In this document: piece by piece, positions 13,895-47,799 of the stretch
Numbering within the stretch: position 1 is the stretch's first letter
Layout of the letters: every line of letters starts with the position of its first letter
Source: Cyprinodon diabolis
Lineage: Eukaryota > Chordata > Actinopteri > Cyprinodontiformes > Cyprinodontidae
Assembly: GCA_030533445.1 (NCBI GenBank)
Contig: CM060068.1
Coordinates: 18,567,479 to 18,631,478, forward strand
Length of the DNA: 64,000 bases
Direction: 5' to 3'
The notes under the pieces: model-generated
The model's database searches: none
The model's input: only the letters and a program-made list of their open reading frames with translations
Told to the model about the DNA's origin: nothing
Translations under genes and position numbers: made by a program

Positions 13895-14870
13895 ACCAAC
13901 AAAACCATAGTATGTCTTTTTTATCATAAAAAAAACAGGGAATGCATATGCAGTGCTTGGAATAAGTAATAGGTTCCACATTTTGCATTATAAATCCATC
14001 AATCTATAAATATATTTAATTTAGGTTTTCTGTGTTAGTTCAGGGGTGTCCAAGATGTGTCTGTATATGAGAATCTTTCCTCATATTTTTATTTACTGGT
14101 ATGTTTTGGGTTGAACTTTGATTAGGCCATTTTACAAAAAAATACCTTTTGCTATAAACTCTCACATTACAACTCTGATTGTATTTGAACTTCTTCCCTT
14201 TTCTCAAGTCTCTGCCTCTTCAGTTTTTTCTTCTTTTTTTTTTAGGATTGCACTATATTTTTTCATCGATTTCATTTCCAACCATCTCCACAGAACAAGG
14301 CCACCATCTTCATGTTTTAATGTTGGAATGGTGCTTTCAGGAGGATTTAATCTATTGTTTTTTTCCCCCTCCAGACCTTCTATAGATTTGTTCATGTTGG
14401 CCTAAGAGATAAATTCTGGTACCTTCTTCCGCAAGTTAACTGTGTCTTATACACGGTTATAAGGAATTTCTTATTAAATGCTGAATATGTAGAGTGACTA
14501 ACAGCTGTGATGATAGAGTTGCAGATCTGATTAATGCTCTGATTAATGCTCTCCTTTCCTGGCCTGTAAGATGTTAAGCTGATCTGTATACGTCTTCACG
14601 TGATCTAATCATGGATGTTCAATATTTAGGTTATTTATAACCAAACCTCCAGCTTCCTCCCTCAACCTGTTTGCTGTAATCCTTGTTTTTAATGATGCTG
14701 TTTGTTTATTAATCTTTAATAAATGCCGGCAGTAACCGACAGGTAGATTTATAAACAGATTAAATCATACTAATTGGGTGCCGCTTGAAGAAATTTAGTT
14801 TTACTAGATTTTATTCAGCAGTATCTAAATAAAGGAGACAGGAAATCTACAGAGGATCCATATCCTAATG
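13895..14870 (-). mobile_element. old Tc1-like transposon relic, transposase antisense
   Basis: Read on the minus strand, the segment follows the usual order of a fish Tc1 element: antisense blocks for the catalytic region ('aggattgcactatatttttt', then 'accttcttccgcaagttaac') and the DNA-binding region ('tctgattaatgctctccttt'). Many indels and stops show it is dead. The borders are approximate and no intact inverted ends were found. Confidence 0.6.
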
Positions 14871-15049
14871 TTTAGGTTTCTGTTGATTAAAAATGATTTA
14901 AACCATGAATTACTTTTTGTCTACTCGTGCACATAAGACCCAGTAGAATACAATGATGTTCCTGGTTGAATGCAATAATGTTTTAACATTCAGATTTTCT
15001 TATTTGTTTCTGGGAAACTTTCTTCTCCATGTGGAGACATACTATCAGT

Positions 15050-15620
15050 AGGCCTCAAAGCAATTCTGGCAAACTGTCCACCTCCTCTGGAGGGGGGAGC
15101 GGTGCTTTGCTAACTCTGTTTTCAGCGGGGGTGGGGAGCTGCTGAACATTAATGAGGATATTGTTAGAGGATGGAAGGAATACTCTCAACCAGGATGGCA
15201 TGCCTTCTGTGGAGAAAGAAGAGACGTGTTCATCACCCAAACTGAAGTCAAGTGGTGTTCAAAAAAACGTCATGGTTGCAAAGCTTCAGAGGCGCATGAG
15301 ATCCGCTCTAACTCGGGTCTCAGGATATGTTTTGGGTGTCATCGCTGATACGCCTCTTCAGTATCCCGTGGTGGTATGGGACAGGGCCCCTAGATTAGCA
15401 GACTGGGGTGGGGGTTCCCCTCTGTAAGAAGGGGGACTGGGATGTGTTCCAACTATAGGGGATCCCACTCCACAGCCTCCCTGGGAAAGCATGTGCCAGG
15501 GTGCTGGAGATCTGGAAGATTGTGAGAAGTGTGGTTTTCTTGCTCTTCCCTTCCAAGCCAAAGGAAAGTTTCTGCCTCAAATGAGGTGGCTTAAGAATCT
15601 TGGCGTCCTGTTCATGATCA
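15050..15620 (+). pseudogene. fragment of a LINE reverse-transcriptase ORF
   Basis: Broken frames spell traces of a fish non-LTR retrotransposon polyprotein: near 15070 a block resembling FWQTVxxLRRG, near 15150 'INEDIVRGWKEY', and near 15590 'LKNLGVLFM', which resembles the KYLGVLFTSEG motif after the RT palm. The segments between are deleted or shifted, so the copy is non-functional. Family placement is from motif memory only. Confidence 0.5.
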
Positions 15621-17439
15621 AACATCTCTACATGTCAAATGAACTGTTGGTTGCTGCTATTTTCCTCTAAAAGAAGCAGAATAACTCTGGAAAACATTTC
15701 CAAATGAGCTCTCCTTCTTTAGTAATTTCCTCAGCTTCTCTCTTTACCGCCATGATCTTTAAACACAAGACCTTAAGTTTTAAATGCAGCTCTTGTTTTT
15801 TATATTATGCATCTAAAAATTGCACAGTCTGACCTGTGGTTGAACTTGCAGGGCTAATGACTGCGTTGGAAAAGAGCAAATATGTTTCTACACAGCTGCT
15901 TTGCACCAGTTGCAGCTCTGGAAACGCTGTCAAAAGGATCTGAGAGACTTTGACACTCCTGACGTGTTTAAGACCCTCAGGACAGGCATCATGGAAAGTT
16001 ATGTGGACTTTAAATGCTCTTTGTTATGATCCATACAAAGCTACAATATTTGGCAGACTTATAGGCTATGATAGATAAAACATGATCTTTTATTATTTTA
16101 CATTGCAAGCTTCCACTTAAACTTATTCAGACAGCCTGACTGATAAAGGGCTTTTGCTGCTAAACTTCATACTCCTTCAAAAAAGGACAAATAGGAGAAA
16201 AAAAGACTTGGATTAGTTTGCTGGAACTCTCACTGAGGACAAGAAAAGCATGAGTCAGCTGTTTCTTCAGTGTAGCATTTCACAGACTGCCCTTAAATTA
16301 GCGCTATGTTGGCTATTTTTCTCCTGAGAAATGAAAAATGTAACAGGTGCTGCTCCGACACGCCCACGATGTGGTTTTGTTCTAAATTGAGAACATCTTC
16401 AGAAACATTTGTTCAAACTGATAGAGTTGGCTCTTAAAATGGGAGCCAATTGCTACGCCCCAAGTCATGCTAATGCCTATTAAAGCTCTACAGCTAAATT
16501 AGTCAATATCTCCAAAGGATTAATTAAAATGACCTAGTACGTTATGTTAATGCAGCTGTGGTTATTGCACAGGCGTAACTTTCTGATGGACTGGTATGGA
16601 CATGTCCCCACCAATAATTTCAATAACTGGACTTTGGCAATGTTGTGGGACACATTTCTAAATTTGATTTTGCTGCTTTTGGCGGAGGATATTCACTAAT
16701 GTAGCTGATAGGGAAAACATCCATCAATTTTTTTCCTGGGTTGATTGATGAATGGATGAACGAAACTGAAATTGTTTCCATACTAGGAAAGCATGATATT
16801 GCTGTTGGCATCAGAGTCGGCTGTTATTCATCCTTTTTTTATACATTAATGTCTAACTACCTGTAAATATCAGTGTATTTTGGTTCTTTTGTGTTCTCCA
16901 CAATAGGAAAGCATTCAATAAATATATGTTTCAGCTCATTTTTGGAAAATTTTCGTTTGTGTGGAGTAACTAGAGGTCCATCAGCCACCACCCTTTCATC
17001 ACAAAGTTTCACCCTTGCCTTATTGGTCTAAAATACGAAAGCAGCAGAAAAATAGCTAAAAAATTCCACAACTGCATTGATTTCTCATTTGTAACTTTGA
17101 AGATTTTGAAATATTGGCTACTATAATGTGTTGCGTCTAAAAACATCTGTGTTGTGTGTCACATATGACCGTAAAAAAAACTCTAAGGTGAACAGCCCTG
17201 GCTTTTGTCCAAACATTAAACAAAACCAGGAGGAACGTAGTTTCATTAACCTTTGCTCTACAAGAAGCTCTCTGAAACTAATTATTCCTTTCATTAATAT
17301 TTTGGTAATCATTTTGTGGTATTTGCTTGTTTTGAATTAGGATTTAGATTGATTTCAAGTAAAAAAATAAAAATAAAAAGTTAAAATCTTATATTATTAT
17401 CTTGCCTATACAATGACACTCCATCTTACTACTGGATTT
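15621..17439. other. intergenic stretch, nothing recognised
   Basis: AT-rich with short random ORFs only. No splice-linked coding blocks, repeats with clear ends or RNA genes were seen on either strand. Confidence 0.5.
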
Positions 17440-18118
<679 letters not shown>

Positions 18119-19366
18119 CACTATATTGCCAAAAGTATTTGCTCACCTGCCTTGACTCACATATGAGCTTAAGTGACATCCCGTTCCTAATCCATAGGGT
18201 TCAATATGACGTCGGTCCACCCTTTGCAGCTAGAACAGCTTCAACTCTTCTGGGAAGGCTGTCCACAAGGTTTAGGAGTGTGTTTATGGGAATTTTTGAC
18301 CATTCTTCCAGAAGCGCATTTGTGAGGTCGCACACTGATGTTGGACGAGAAGGCCTGGCTCTCAGTCTCCGCTCTAATTCATCCCAAAGGTGTTCTATCG
18401 GGTTGAGGTCAGGACTCTGTGCAGGCCAGTCAAGTTCATCCACACCAGACTCTGTCATCCATGTCTTTATGGACCTTGCTTTGTGCACTGGTGCACAGTC
18501 ATGTTGGAAGAGGAAGGGGCCAGCTCCAAACTGTTCCCACAAAGTTGGGAGCATGGAATTGTCCAAAATGTCTTGGTATGCTGAAGCATTCAGAGTTCCT
18601 TTCACTGGAACTAAGGGGCCAAGCCCAGCTCCTGAAAAACAACCCCACACCATAATCCCCCCTCCACCAAACTTTACACTTGGCACAATGCAGTCAGACA
18701 AGTACCGTTCTCCTGGCAACCGCCAAACCCAGACCCGTCCATCAGATTGCCAGATGGAGAAGCGCGATTCGTCACTCCAGAGAACGCGTCTCCACTGCTC
18801 TAGAGTCCAGTGGCGGCGTGCTTTACACCACCGCATCCGACGCTTTGCATTGCACTTGGTTATGTATGGCTTGGATGCAGCTGCTCGACCATGGAAACCC
18901 ATTCCATGAAGCTCTCTGCGCACTGTTCTTGAGCTAATCTGAAGGCCACATGAAGTTTGGAGGTCTGTAGTGATTGACTCTGCAGAAAGTTGGCGACCTC
19001 TTCGCACTATGCGCTTCAGCATCCGCTGACCCCGCTCCGTCAGTTTACGTGGCCTACCACTTCGTGGCTGAGTTGCTGTCGTTCCCAAACACTTCCATTT
19101 TCTTATAATACAGCTGACAGTTGACTGTGGAATATTTAGGAGCGAGGAAATTTCACGACTGGATTTGTTGCACAGGTGGCATCCTATCACAGTTCCACGC
19201 TGGAATTCACTGAGCTCCTGAGAGCGACCCATTCTTTCACAAATGTTTGTAAAAACAGTCTGCATGCCTAGGTGCTTGAATTTATACACCTGTGGCCATG
19301 GAAGTGATTGGAACACCTGATTCCAATAATTTGGATGGGTGAGCAAATACTTTTGGCAATATAGTG
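18119..19366 (-). mobile_element. apparently complete Tc1-like (DD34E) transposon
   Basis: The 1248-bp element is bounded by inverted ends CACTATATTGCCAAAAGTAT (left) and its complement (right), each extending to 'ttgctcacc', with TA dinucleotides on both sides (18117-18118, 19367-19368) as expected for Tc1/mariner. It holds one uninterrupted transposase frame on the minus strand. Intact ends and an open frame suggest a young insertion. It sits inside TA-rich simple repeat between map3k13 and pfkl. Confidence 0.95.
18201..19232 (-). CDS. Tc1-family transposase, intact
   Basis: The 343-aa frame begins [17 protein letters not shown], the usual start of this family. The same frame is open 38 codons further upstream, but those codons run into the terminal region. 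An N-terminal paired-type helix-turn-helix region (to about residue 110) is followed by the RNase H-like catalytic domain: WSDESRF carries the first Asp, 'HDCAPVHKA' the second, and '[15 protein letters not shown]' the Glu, with 34 residues between the second Asp and Glu. The length matches the typical 340 aa, it has no internal stop, and the GGPTSY C-terminus is family-like. It would cut and paste the surrounding element at TA sites. Activity is not proven by sequence. Confidence 0.93.
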   Translation of the reverse strand: MGRSQELSEFQRGTVIGCHLCNKSSREISSLLNIPQSTVSCIIRKWKCLGTTATQPRSGRPRKLTERGQRMLKRIVRRGRQLSAESITTDLQTSCGLQISSRTVRRELHGMGFHGRAAASKPYITKCNAKRRMRWCKARRHWTLEQWRRVLWSDESRFSIWQSDGRVWVWRLPGERYLSDCIVPSVKFGGGGIMVWGCFSGAGLGPLVPVKGTLNASAYQDILDNSMLPTLWEQFGAGPFLFQHDCAPVHKARSIKTWMTESGVDELDWPAQSPDLNPIEHLWDELERRLRARPSRPTSVCDLTNALLEEWSKIPINTLLNLVDSLPRRVEAVLAAKGGPTSY

Positions 19367-19383
19367 TATATGTGTGTATATAC

Positions 19384-19448
<65 letters not shown>
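19367..19448. repeat. (TA)n tract right of the Tc1 element
   Basis: It begins with 'tatatgtgtgtatatacg' and 'tttatatata', a copy of the sequence that also precedes the element at about 18089-18118, then runs as (TA)n. The following stretch, 19449-19849, has no gene. Confidence 0.9.
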
Positions 19449-19450
<2 letters not shown>

Positions 19451-19849
19451 ACAAACTAACGCGGGTAGCAAAAACTTGTAGTTCAGCTATATCTTCCTGA
19501 CATGAGCCCCTGCTGCTCTGTCACGTTTTCACCAGGCTTTTCTTTTTTTCCTGTTTTTTCAGGCTCCACCTTTTTTACGTCGCAGGAAGCTGCACTCAAA
19601 CGCACCTCAATAGATGTCCTTAATGTAATCAAGACCAGGATGGTTATCTTTTACAAAGGGTGTGGCAGTTTCTGCATGAACGACTCGGTTGATACGATTA
19701 GCATGATTAAATCGATTTATTTTATTCACTGTTTACTTGCTAATTAACCCCCCTCCCTTTTTTTTAACAAACAGCCCGGTTTAGCGGGTATGCGTGCAAA
19801 TCTCAGCAAATAATGTGAAACGGTAATTCCGGGAGGTTCTTGAATGTAA

Positions 19850-20094
19850 AATAAACGCTCCCTGAAACGCTCCTTTGAGTGGATGAGGGCGGAGTCAGTC
19901 CACGGAGAGGTGTAACTGCTGTGGGGGTGGAGGGGGGACTCCACGGATATACGAGGGTTTGGTTTGAGCCCGCTGCCAACTAGGAAGCGACCAGCTGGGA
20001 AAACACGGAGCAGGGACTGCAGCGTTTCTTTTATCGACCCTAAAGTAACGGGATTTTATTTTCATTTTCCACATTCCGCTGTCTTGACGTCATC
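19850..20094 (+). promoter_or_regulatory. pfkl: putative pfkl promoter and 5' UTR
   Basis: GC-richer than its surroundings, with a GGGCGGAG box near 19888 and several G-runs near 19920-19935. There is no canonical TATA box. The transcription start is unknown; assignment rests on position just before the start codon. Confidence 0.4.
20085..20092. promoter_or_regulatory. palindromic CRE octamer TGACGTCA beside the pfkl start codon
   Basis: A perfect CREB/ATF-type octamer ends two bases before ATG 20095. The sequence match is direct; use as a regulatory site is inferred. Confidence 0.4.
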
Positions 20095-34381
<14,287 letters not shown>

Positions 34382-36186
34382 GCTTCCTGACAAATGCTTC
34401 TGTATGCAGTTTTTAACCTTTACATTTCCCTCCTTCGTCCCATTTTCACTCATAACTGTGGTGCCTAAAAGCGTGGTGTGTAAAATTGCTCTGAACAAAA
34501 TGGCCTTTTCTGCACCAACATGGGGTTTTTACCTTTTTTTTATTCTGCTCCATCCGAATCCCACCTGCCTTAGCTTTACCAGAGAAACAAGGACTCTTTT
34601 CTCCCATCATACTGGTAGATTTTTGTGCTAAGCTGCTGGCATACTGTTGGCTTATCTTAAAATACTTTATATAAATCCAAGAGTGAAAACATTAAGCCAA
34701 TTCTGTGAAATTCAAACAACACTGTGATGTGAATCATGTCAATGTGTCCCTGTACCATATTTTGAAAACTTGGAATAAGGTTGTAAAATCAACACTGTTC
34801 CTGTGTCAAACGGAACACATTAATAATTTCTACCATGTAATGATCAGCTCACCATCTCAGGCCTAAAGTTTGATTCCTGAGTAGGTCAGATGTTTAAATG
34901 AGTTAATATGAATTGGGTGATTAAATCTGTAAATAAGGGCATGTTTTCTGCCAAGCCCTCAGCATGCCTGGGTGAGTTGGTCGCTACAGACAGTGCCTTT
35001 GTAAAGCATAGCATGAGATTAGGTACCATTATCACAGTATAGCTGCAGAATTTCTGTGGCTTCCACGTATGTAAAGTTGCAGTGCAGCAAAAATCTCATG
35101 TCTAAAAAAATACTTACGATACATTAGTGCAGTTTTTAAATACTAAATTGATACAGCGTATCTTGATAAAACCACTCAAACACAAGGCAGGTAAACAGTG
35201 TGATAGAATTAGATTATCTAAGGCGTAGCACAGCGGCTCTGAGAATCCAGTTCCTGTTTCTCTAAAGTCAACGCTTTACCCACTGAAGCTTGGTCACCTT
35301 CCTCTTGAGTGAACATGGGACTTTCTAACGTTTGATACCACTAATCAGTGTCATGCTAACTGCTAAACATCAAGTAACAAAACTGATTACCAGTATTCAT
35401 TTATTGACTGACACGTTTAATACAGAGAAATTTTGTACTTCCTCCAAGGTGCTCGGAACAATTTTTTTCCTACACAAATTGCTGCTATAATCCAGACAAC
35501 CAGAGGTGCCACAGACCAAAGTTTTACAGGATATTTATCAAAAATCGTGCATGCAAACAAAAAATGAATGTAGATGCTGTTAGGTGGATTTTTTTTTATG
35601 TTTAAAACAACAGAATGAAACTGCATAAATTCTGAGCCATAAAGCATGTAAGCAGGAGCGTTCAGTAAAGAAATCATCCTGGTAATGTTTTAACATGTCA
35701 TTCCTGGGTAAAAAAACACATTTTACAAGTTTTCTGTGTTTCATCTGAATATATTATGTGACTCATGTGACTGTGCAACTCAAGGGACTGTTTAAGATGT
35801 TAATTTTTCTGTTTTTTTTAAAGATATATATGTATATTGTGTGTGTGTGTGTGTGACTGAAACAATATATATCTAGTATTAATTCAAATCAACAGCCATT
35901 TCTTAACTGATCAACAAACACTTTGTTACACTATAAATGATGTAAACTTCACACCTACTGTACCTTAAGAGAAATCTGTAAAGACAAATGAACCTTTGGT
36001 GTTTTTAAAGTTGATAATGATGGTGTGTCTATCCAGGTATGTTATTACATAGACCTTGTGTAATTTACCCAATTAAACCTTAATATTAAACATCTGATTC
36101 AGGAACTAACATCACTGCCAACTAAACAACACAAGGAAATAAACATAAACCTAATAAAATATTTGAATGTTTTTCTTGTATATTTC
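34382..36186. other. convergent intergenic region, pfkl and six6os1 3' ends
   Basis: No coding signal. It contains a (TG)n run near 35838-35855 and no clear repeat ends. On the minus strand AATAAA at 35405-35400 could serve six6os1. No canonical plus-strand AATAAA was found before 36138, where two lie opposite the six6os1 last-exon flank. The 3' ends of the two transcripts may therefore overlap. Confidence 0.4.
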
Positions 36187-42371
<6,185 letters not shown>

Positions 42372-42628
42372 GTTAGGTAGCAAACTGATAATCAAGTAAA
42401 TAACGACGTTAACACTTTAGAGCTGAGAAATGACAGTGTTGTTATTTCAACACAGGATACTATCGGTTGTATAATAATGCAGGCCGATAGTTTGCAACAA
42501 ACAGGTGTTTGCTGCCTAATTAACGGTTTTAGTTACCATGGCAACCACAGCGGACCTTAGCCGATAACTAACTAGCTGTTCCAAAACCTCCCAAATACAA
42601 ACATGATTAGCAAAAAAAATCATTATGA

Positions 42629-42715
42629 GACATACATCAAATTAATGTCAAAAGATTGGTGTCAAGTTGATTTACTTCTGATAATTAGATATCAGAGTTT
42701 GACGTCACTTTGATG
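42629..42715. repeat. inverted-repeat arm B upstream of six6os1
   Basis: 'gacatacatcaaattaatgt', 'aaaagattggtgtcaagtt' and 'gatatcagagtttgacgtca' mirror arm A at 41655-41754. The CRE octamer TGACGTCA at 42700-42707 lies in this arm, about 330 bp upstream of the six6os1 ATG. Confidence 0.65.
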
Positions 42716-42779
42716 ATTAGTTGACATCTTTGGCCCACTGGGAATAAGCTATAGTGAAATATCTCACTTTAAATAGTAA

Positions 42780-43262
42780 AAAAGGATTCAAAATTTAACA
42801 AAGTAAACCTTTGATTTGCAAATTAAATATTTAGCTGGCACCAAGTTAAATATTTATTTATCAAAGTAAATATTTAGTGAATATTACGTTTGGAGCTAAA
42901 TTTTTATCTAAGAAACTAAATATTTGACTTGCAAACTAAGTATTTTGCTCCAAGCTAAATATTTATTTACCAAACTAAGTATTTATTTTGTAAAATAATT
43001 ATTTAGGTAAAATAATAAATATTTATTTTGAATAATAATAATTTGAGTTTGGTGCTAAATATTTATTTAACAAACTAAATATTTGATTTGCAAACTAAGT
43101 ATTTAGTTTGGAGCTTAATCTTCATTTAACAAACTAATTATTTGATTTGCAAACTAAATATTTAGCTCTAAACAAAATATTTCTTTAACAACCTAAGTAT
43201 TTATTTTTGGAAAATAATAAATATTTATTTTTTAACTGGCAATCTAAATATTTAGTCTGGAA
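42780..43262. repeat. AT-rich tandem array, unit about 58-60 bp
   Basis: Diverged copies of a unit containing 'caaactaaatatttgatttg', 'caaactaagtatttagtttg' and 'gagctaaatatttatttaa' follow each other about eight times. It lies between six6os1 and tmem169 and contains no gene. Confidence 0.8.
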
Positions 43263-43676
43263 CGACTTGGAAAATTAAACCCATTATTTTTCTCTTTAAA
43301 AACGCTTAATAACCATAAATATTGTTCCTAATTTTTGTCAACTTAACTTTACAAAAGAAACCCTATATCGAAATATTATAAATAGAACTATTTCCTATAA
43401 CAGGCTACACACTTTCTCAAAATAATTGCTTCAAAAATAAATTGTGGACTCTGTATTTGATGTTCTTTTATTTGCAAAGACAAAATGCTACTTTTGTATT
43501 TTATAAGCAAGGCTGATTTTGAATGTAATCAACCTTGTTATGCTTATTTTACCGCATTTTTTGACTTAAATCTTTTTGGATTCTCAAAGAGTTTTACCGC
43601 TTTCTCTCTGCGTAAAGCGTTTGACATTTTTGCTCCTAATTCACGTATTTTTCTCCCCAAACAGAGAGTAATTATG

Positions 43677-43884
43677 TTGCTGCTGGAGCATAGGGAGGGC
43701 ATGGATTGGTCTGATTTTGGAGTTGTTTTTTGCGGAGGGGTGGGATCAATGCTATTCCTGAAGTCATTCTACGCAGCGCATCTGTATGCTGGGAATCTGC
43801 GCTGGGTGTGTTTGTGTGCCGCGTTCGTGCGATGTGTTATCAAGATCCGCTGCTTTATTCTCACTCGGCGCCGTCTGTTTAACG
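43677..43884 (+). other. possible tmem169 5' exon with an upstream ORF
   Basis: An open frame starts at ATG 43677 (MLLLEHREGMDWSDFG) and runs to a strong donor, AACG|GTAAGT, at 43884/43885. An acceptor at about 44404 (tcctctcag) precedes the tmem169 start. If these are joined the frame stops within a few codons, so the peptide would be an upstream ORF, not an N-terminal extension. It has hydrophobic stretches but no family I recognise. The same frame is open from 43485. Confidence 0.3.
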
Positions 43885-44475
43885 GTAAGTGCGCACATCG
43901 ATGGAAACATTGAGGGATATTGGCTGATATCCACCGGCTGCTGTGTGCAGACAAAAGAGCGGACATGGGTGGGATTCAAATGGGAGAAGAATCAGCTGTA
44001 TGAAGGGTTGCATTGTTGATTTTACCCACTCCTGTAAAAATCTATGCATACTTTGCGATTTATAGCCTCATTCTTTCATATATACTTGCCTTTAAGGAGG
44101 AAAGCTGATAATAATTCGCTTTAAGAATTATGGCTTTTATCCTAAACACCCCCCTCCGGCCCCAACCCCAACCAATCCAGGCTATCCTGCTTTGTTTTCT
44201 ACATCCGCTGCCATTCCAGATGGTGTTAGATCTATAATATCTTGGGTGTAAACAGTCTGCAGCAGGACACAGAGAAAAGAGAAATAATTATGAGAAAACG
44301 TGGCAGATTAGGCCTTCATACTAGGGATTAAATAATAAGTGAGCTTTCCCTAACTGCTCTCTATTCCTCTCTGTGTTTGTGTCTGTGTGTGGATTTCCTC
44401 TCAGTAATCTGAACTCGCATATATCCCATCAGAAAAGTACCCAGCTATTCAGAGTTCACTGGTTTTAAGGAGAGG

Positions 44476-47400
44476 ATGGCCCATGTGGAGGAAGCCCACA
44501 CTGAAGGGGAGAGCAGCCCTCAGATGGTCTCCTTAAGGTCAGATGTGTCGGTGAGCCAAGGGAACGATGGAGAAGTGGGACCATCCATGAGGAGGAAGAG
44601 GAGGAAGAAGAAAGAGCCCCGTCCAGAGTCCATCATCGTGTACCGCTCTGAAATGGAGAGAGCACCAGGAGAGGAGCAGAGTGGGGAGGAGGGAGGAGAA
44701 AGGAGCCTGGAGGAAGGAGCCAAGTTCCTGGGAACACCAACAGGAGAAGGTGACAGCTTTTCCAAGGACTTGTAGAGCAATATGAAGATTGGAATGTGGT
44801 TTGGACAGTTTAGTCCAAACCAAATCCTTCATTTTATTGGATTGTCGTCCATCCACTGAAAGCAAACCTTTGAAAATGGCAAACGTCCTATCCCTCGACT
44901 ACATCCACCCACCAACCTATAAATACCTTTAGTCCCTGCCCTCTCAATTTAAATTAGCCTATCACATGGCAGGGAGAGAAAAGAAAACAATTAAGGTACG
45001 ATTTCAGATAAAATAATGTGGACAACCATAACAGTCATTTACCAATAATAGAAAATAAATAAAAGCCAATCTGTCATGTACTGTATATACACTCACAAGT
45101 CCTCTCATATTTTTCTCTTAATCACTTTGCATTTCTACACCTTCATAGTCAACCAATCAAAGTCTTTCTCCTCCCAGCTCACATCCTGTTTCAGCTGCAA
45201 AACAAAACATGCTGAGTCCAGCTTAGGTAAATAGCAGCTAATAGCTGCTGTTCCTAACTCCTGTAAAGGGAAACCTTATAGCTGTGGATGGGAATGTCAT
45301 AATGTCCCTATGCTAAATTAACTATCTATATGAAGCCTCCTGCTTCCCTTTCCTACCTCCTTCCTTACTTCCAGCCATATTCAGACAGAACTTATCATGA
45401 CACACTTCTGATTTGGCTAATTCAAATGAAGCCATGGTCACAACAGAACCACACCCACATGGTAATTCATTGTTTTACCATTTACAGTGGTGCACAATAG
45501 ATTATACAATTATGAAGTAGTTAAGTAAGAACTTACTGCTTTATAACACCATTATTATTTATAACAATATTTTTACAATTATACACCCGCTTTTTTTTCC
45601 ATAATATAACAAAAAAAAATCCTGTTGTGGAAAAATTTAAACATTTGATTTCTAGTTAACATGCAATGTAATTTTGCTAAGTTACACAATAAAACAGAAC
45701 AAAATACAAAAAACCCAATAAAGTATAAGTTTGTGTATAAAGTAATATTTAATTCCTACTGAAAAGCACTTATCTGAACTCTTGCCCAACAGTGACTGAC
45801 AGAGTTATGTTTCCATTTTTATCAGAACATTTGCAACAGCTAATTAACAGGAAATAAGTAAATTATTTTATTTTTCTTTACAAAAACTGCACAAGAAAAG
45901 AAAACATTTTCTTCCCTCTGAAGGGAAAAAATACATGTTTATTCACATGTAAGACATCAAGCTGCACTTGGGAAAAGAATCCTTAGAAATCAGTTTCCAC
46001 TCACCGTTGTGTTTTCAAAATTATTTGAACCTTTATTTAATTAGGAAAAGTCTCACTAGGATTAAAAATCTCTTCTTCAATAGCCTCCTGGCCAAGACCG
46101 GCAGCAGGGTTACATGTCAGTAATATTCATCCACACATATACCGAACGTCAGGTACAGCAGGTTTTACAATATAATTAAAAATAATCTTTTAAAAAGCAA
46201 TACATGTTAAAGTGACAGCATTTGTGTCTTTTAAAATGTCTTTTAAAAATTCTCACGGGACCAGCTCCCTCAGATTTCAGACGTTAGGTAGAAGGTAAAA
46301 TGCAGGAGCAGCAAACTGAAAACTCTTCTTTCCCAGCTCAGATCAAACCTTTGCCTCTGACAATAAAATAGGTCAACAAATCGAATCTAAAAGGAACCAG
46401 TACAATTATGGACAATATACATTTGTAATTAATAAGGAAGCTGGCCAAGTAAACATTTATAAATAAGTAAATACCAATGTGGAAGCCTGTGGGATGCCAG
46501 AGCACCAACCAGCAGGACATAAAACACACAGTAATGTGAAAGAGCTCTGAGGCTGGTGGTGAATCTCAGAGCTCCATGATGGAGAGTATTAAGAGCCCTC
46601 AAACTCTAAGCTAATGAGTGCATGTATAATATATTGATATAGTCCAACACTGGCATTAAAGTGGTTGCATTAAGCCTCTTCCTGGTCTTAAAGGAGGAAT
46701 AAAAACAGCCTAATAGAGAGTTCCAGGATAGTCTTTTGATGAAAAATGGCTAACCTTAGTTTCAACATAAAATATGCATTTGAAGAAATAAGCAAAGGAA
46801 CAAATATAATGTTAGAAATTCAATGATGGAGCTGAGAATCAACATTAAAACAATGTTTTGCTGGTACCTCCCAGAGCAGGAGGGACTACATTTCCCAAAG
46901 CTTTGGGATTCCAAACAATGAGTTGCAAGGTGTGTTTGGGGAGAGAACCTATTTTTTTCTATGTTTAATTTGATGTAGTATGTATGTCTGAAATGTTTTT
47001 TATAGCATTTCTTAATTTACTTGTTATTATAAAACAAATAAACTTTTTTTAATCTTTTTCTAACTGCTAAAGTAAAGATCAATCAAAGGACTGTTGTTAA
47101 TCACTTTTATCTCTAAACAGGAGGGGACTGGAACCTGCCTCCAGACAGCCGGTATGTCACGCTTACTGGCACTATCACAAGAGGAAAGAAGAAGGGCCAG
47201 GTGGTGGATATTCATGTGACTTTGACAGAGAGGGAAATCAGGGATCTGGCCAAGTCCAAGGAGCGTCTCAATGCAGAGTGCGAGGCCGGAGAAGGGTCCA
47301 AACGCAACTGTACCTTAGGAGTGTGCCAGGGACCCCACGTAGTGCTGTGGAGCATCTCCTGCGCTCCTGTGGTTTTTCTCCTTTCCTTCATCACCTCCTT

Positions 47401-47755
47401 CTACTACGGCACGCTCACCTGGTACAATGTCTTCCTAGTGTACAACGAGGAGCGGACGTTCTGGCACAAGATTACCATTTGCCCCTTTCTCATCATCTTC
47501 TACCCTGTGCTCATTATGCCGGTGGCGCTGTCTCTGGCTCTGTACTCAGCCGTTGTGCAGGTGTCCTGGGCCTTCAGTGAGTGGTGGCAGGTGGTGCGAG
47601 ACCTGGAGAAAGGCTTTTGTGGCTGGGCTTGTGGGAAGTTGGGGCTGGAGGACTGCTCACCTTACAGCATTGTGGAGCTACTAGACTCAGACACGGTTTC
47701 TGGGACTCTGCAGAGCAAGGCGCCCAGTGAAATCGCTCAGACATCATCAGTTTGA
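44476..47755 (+). CDS. tmem169: transmembrane protein 169
   Basis: Two coding exons, 44476-44749 and 47121-47755, joined in phase 1, encode 302 aa (human TMEM169 about 297). The N-terminal half is acidic with a basic patch RRKRRKKKEPRPESII. The conserved core DSRYVTLTGTITRGKKKGQ begins near residue 100. Two membrane helices follow, about 165-187 (VVLWSISCAPVVFLLSF) and about 210-238 (PFLIIFYPVLIMPVALSL), separated by the invariant TWYNVFLVYNEERTFWHK loop. The C-terminus has EKGFCGWACGKLGLEDCSPYSI, a strongly conserved signature. The start ATGGCCCATGTGG at 44476 has upstream in-frame room but no better ATG. The molecular role of the family is poorly defined. The 2.4-kb intron has no other gene recognised. 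Confidence 0.95.
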
Positions 47756-47799
47756 AGAAGCGGATGTTGATTTCATGGCACATAGTGCCTGGTAATGAT

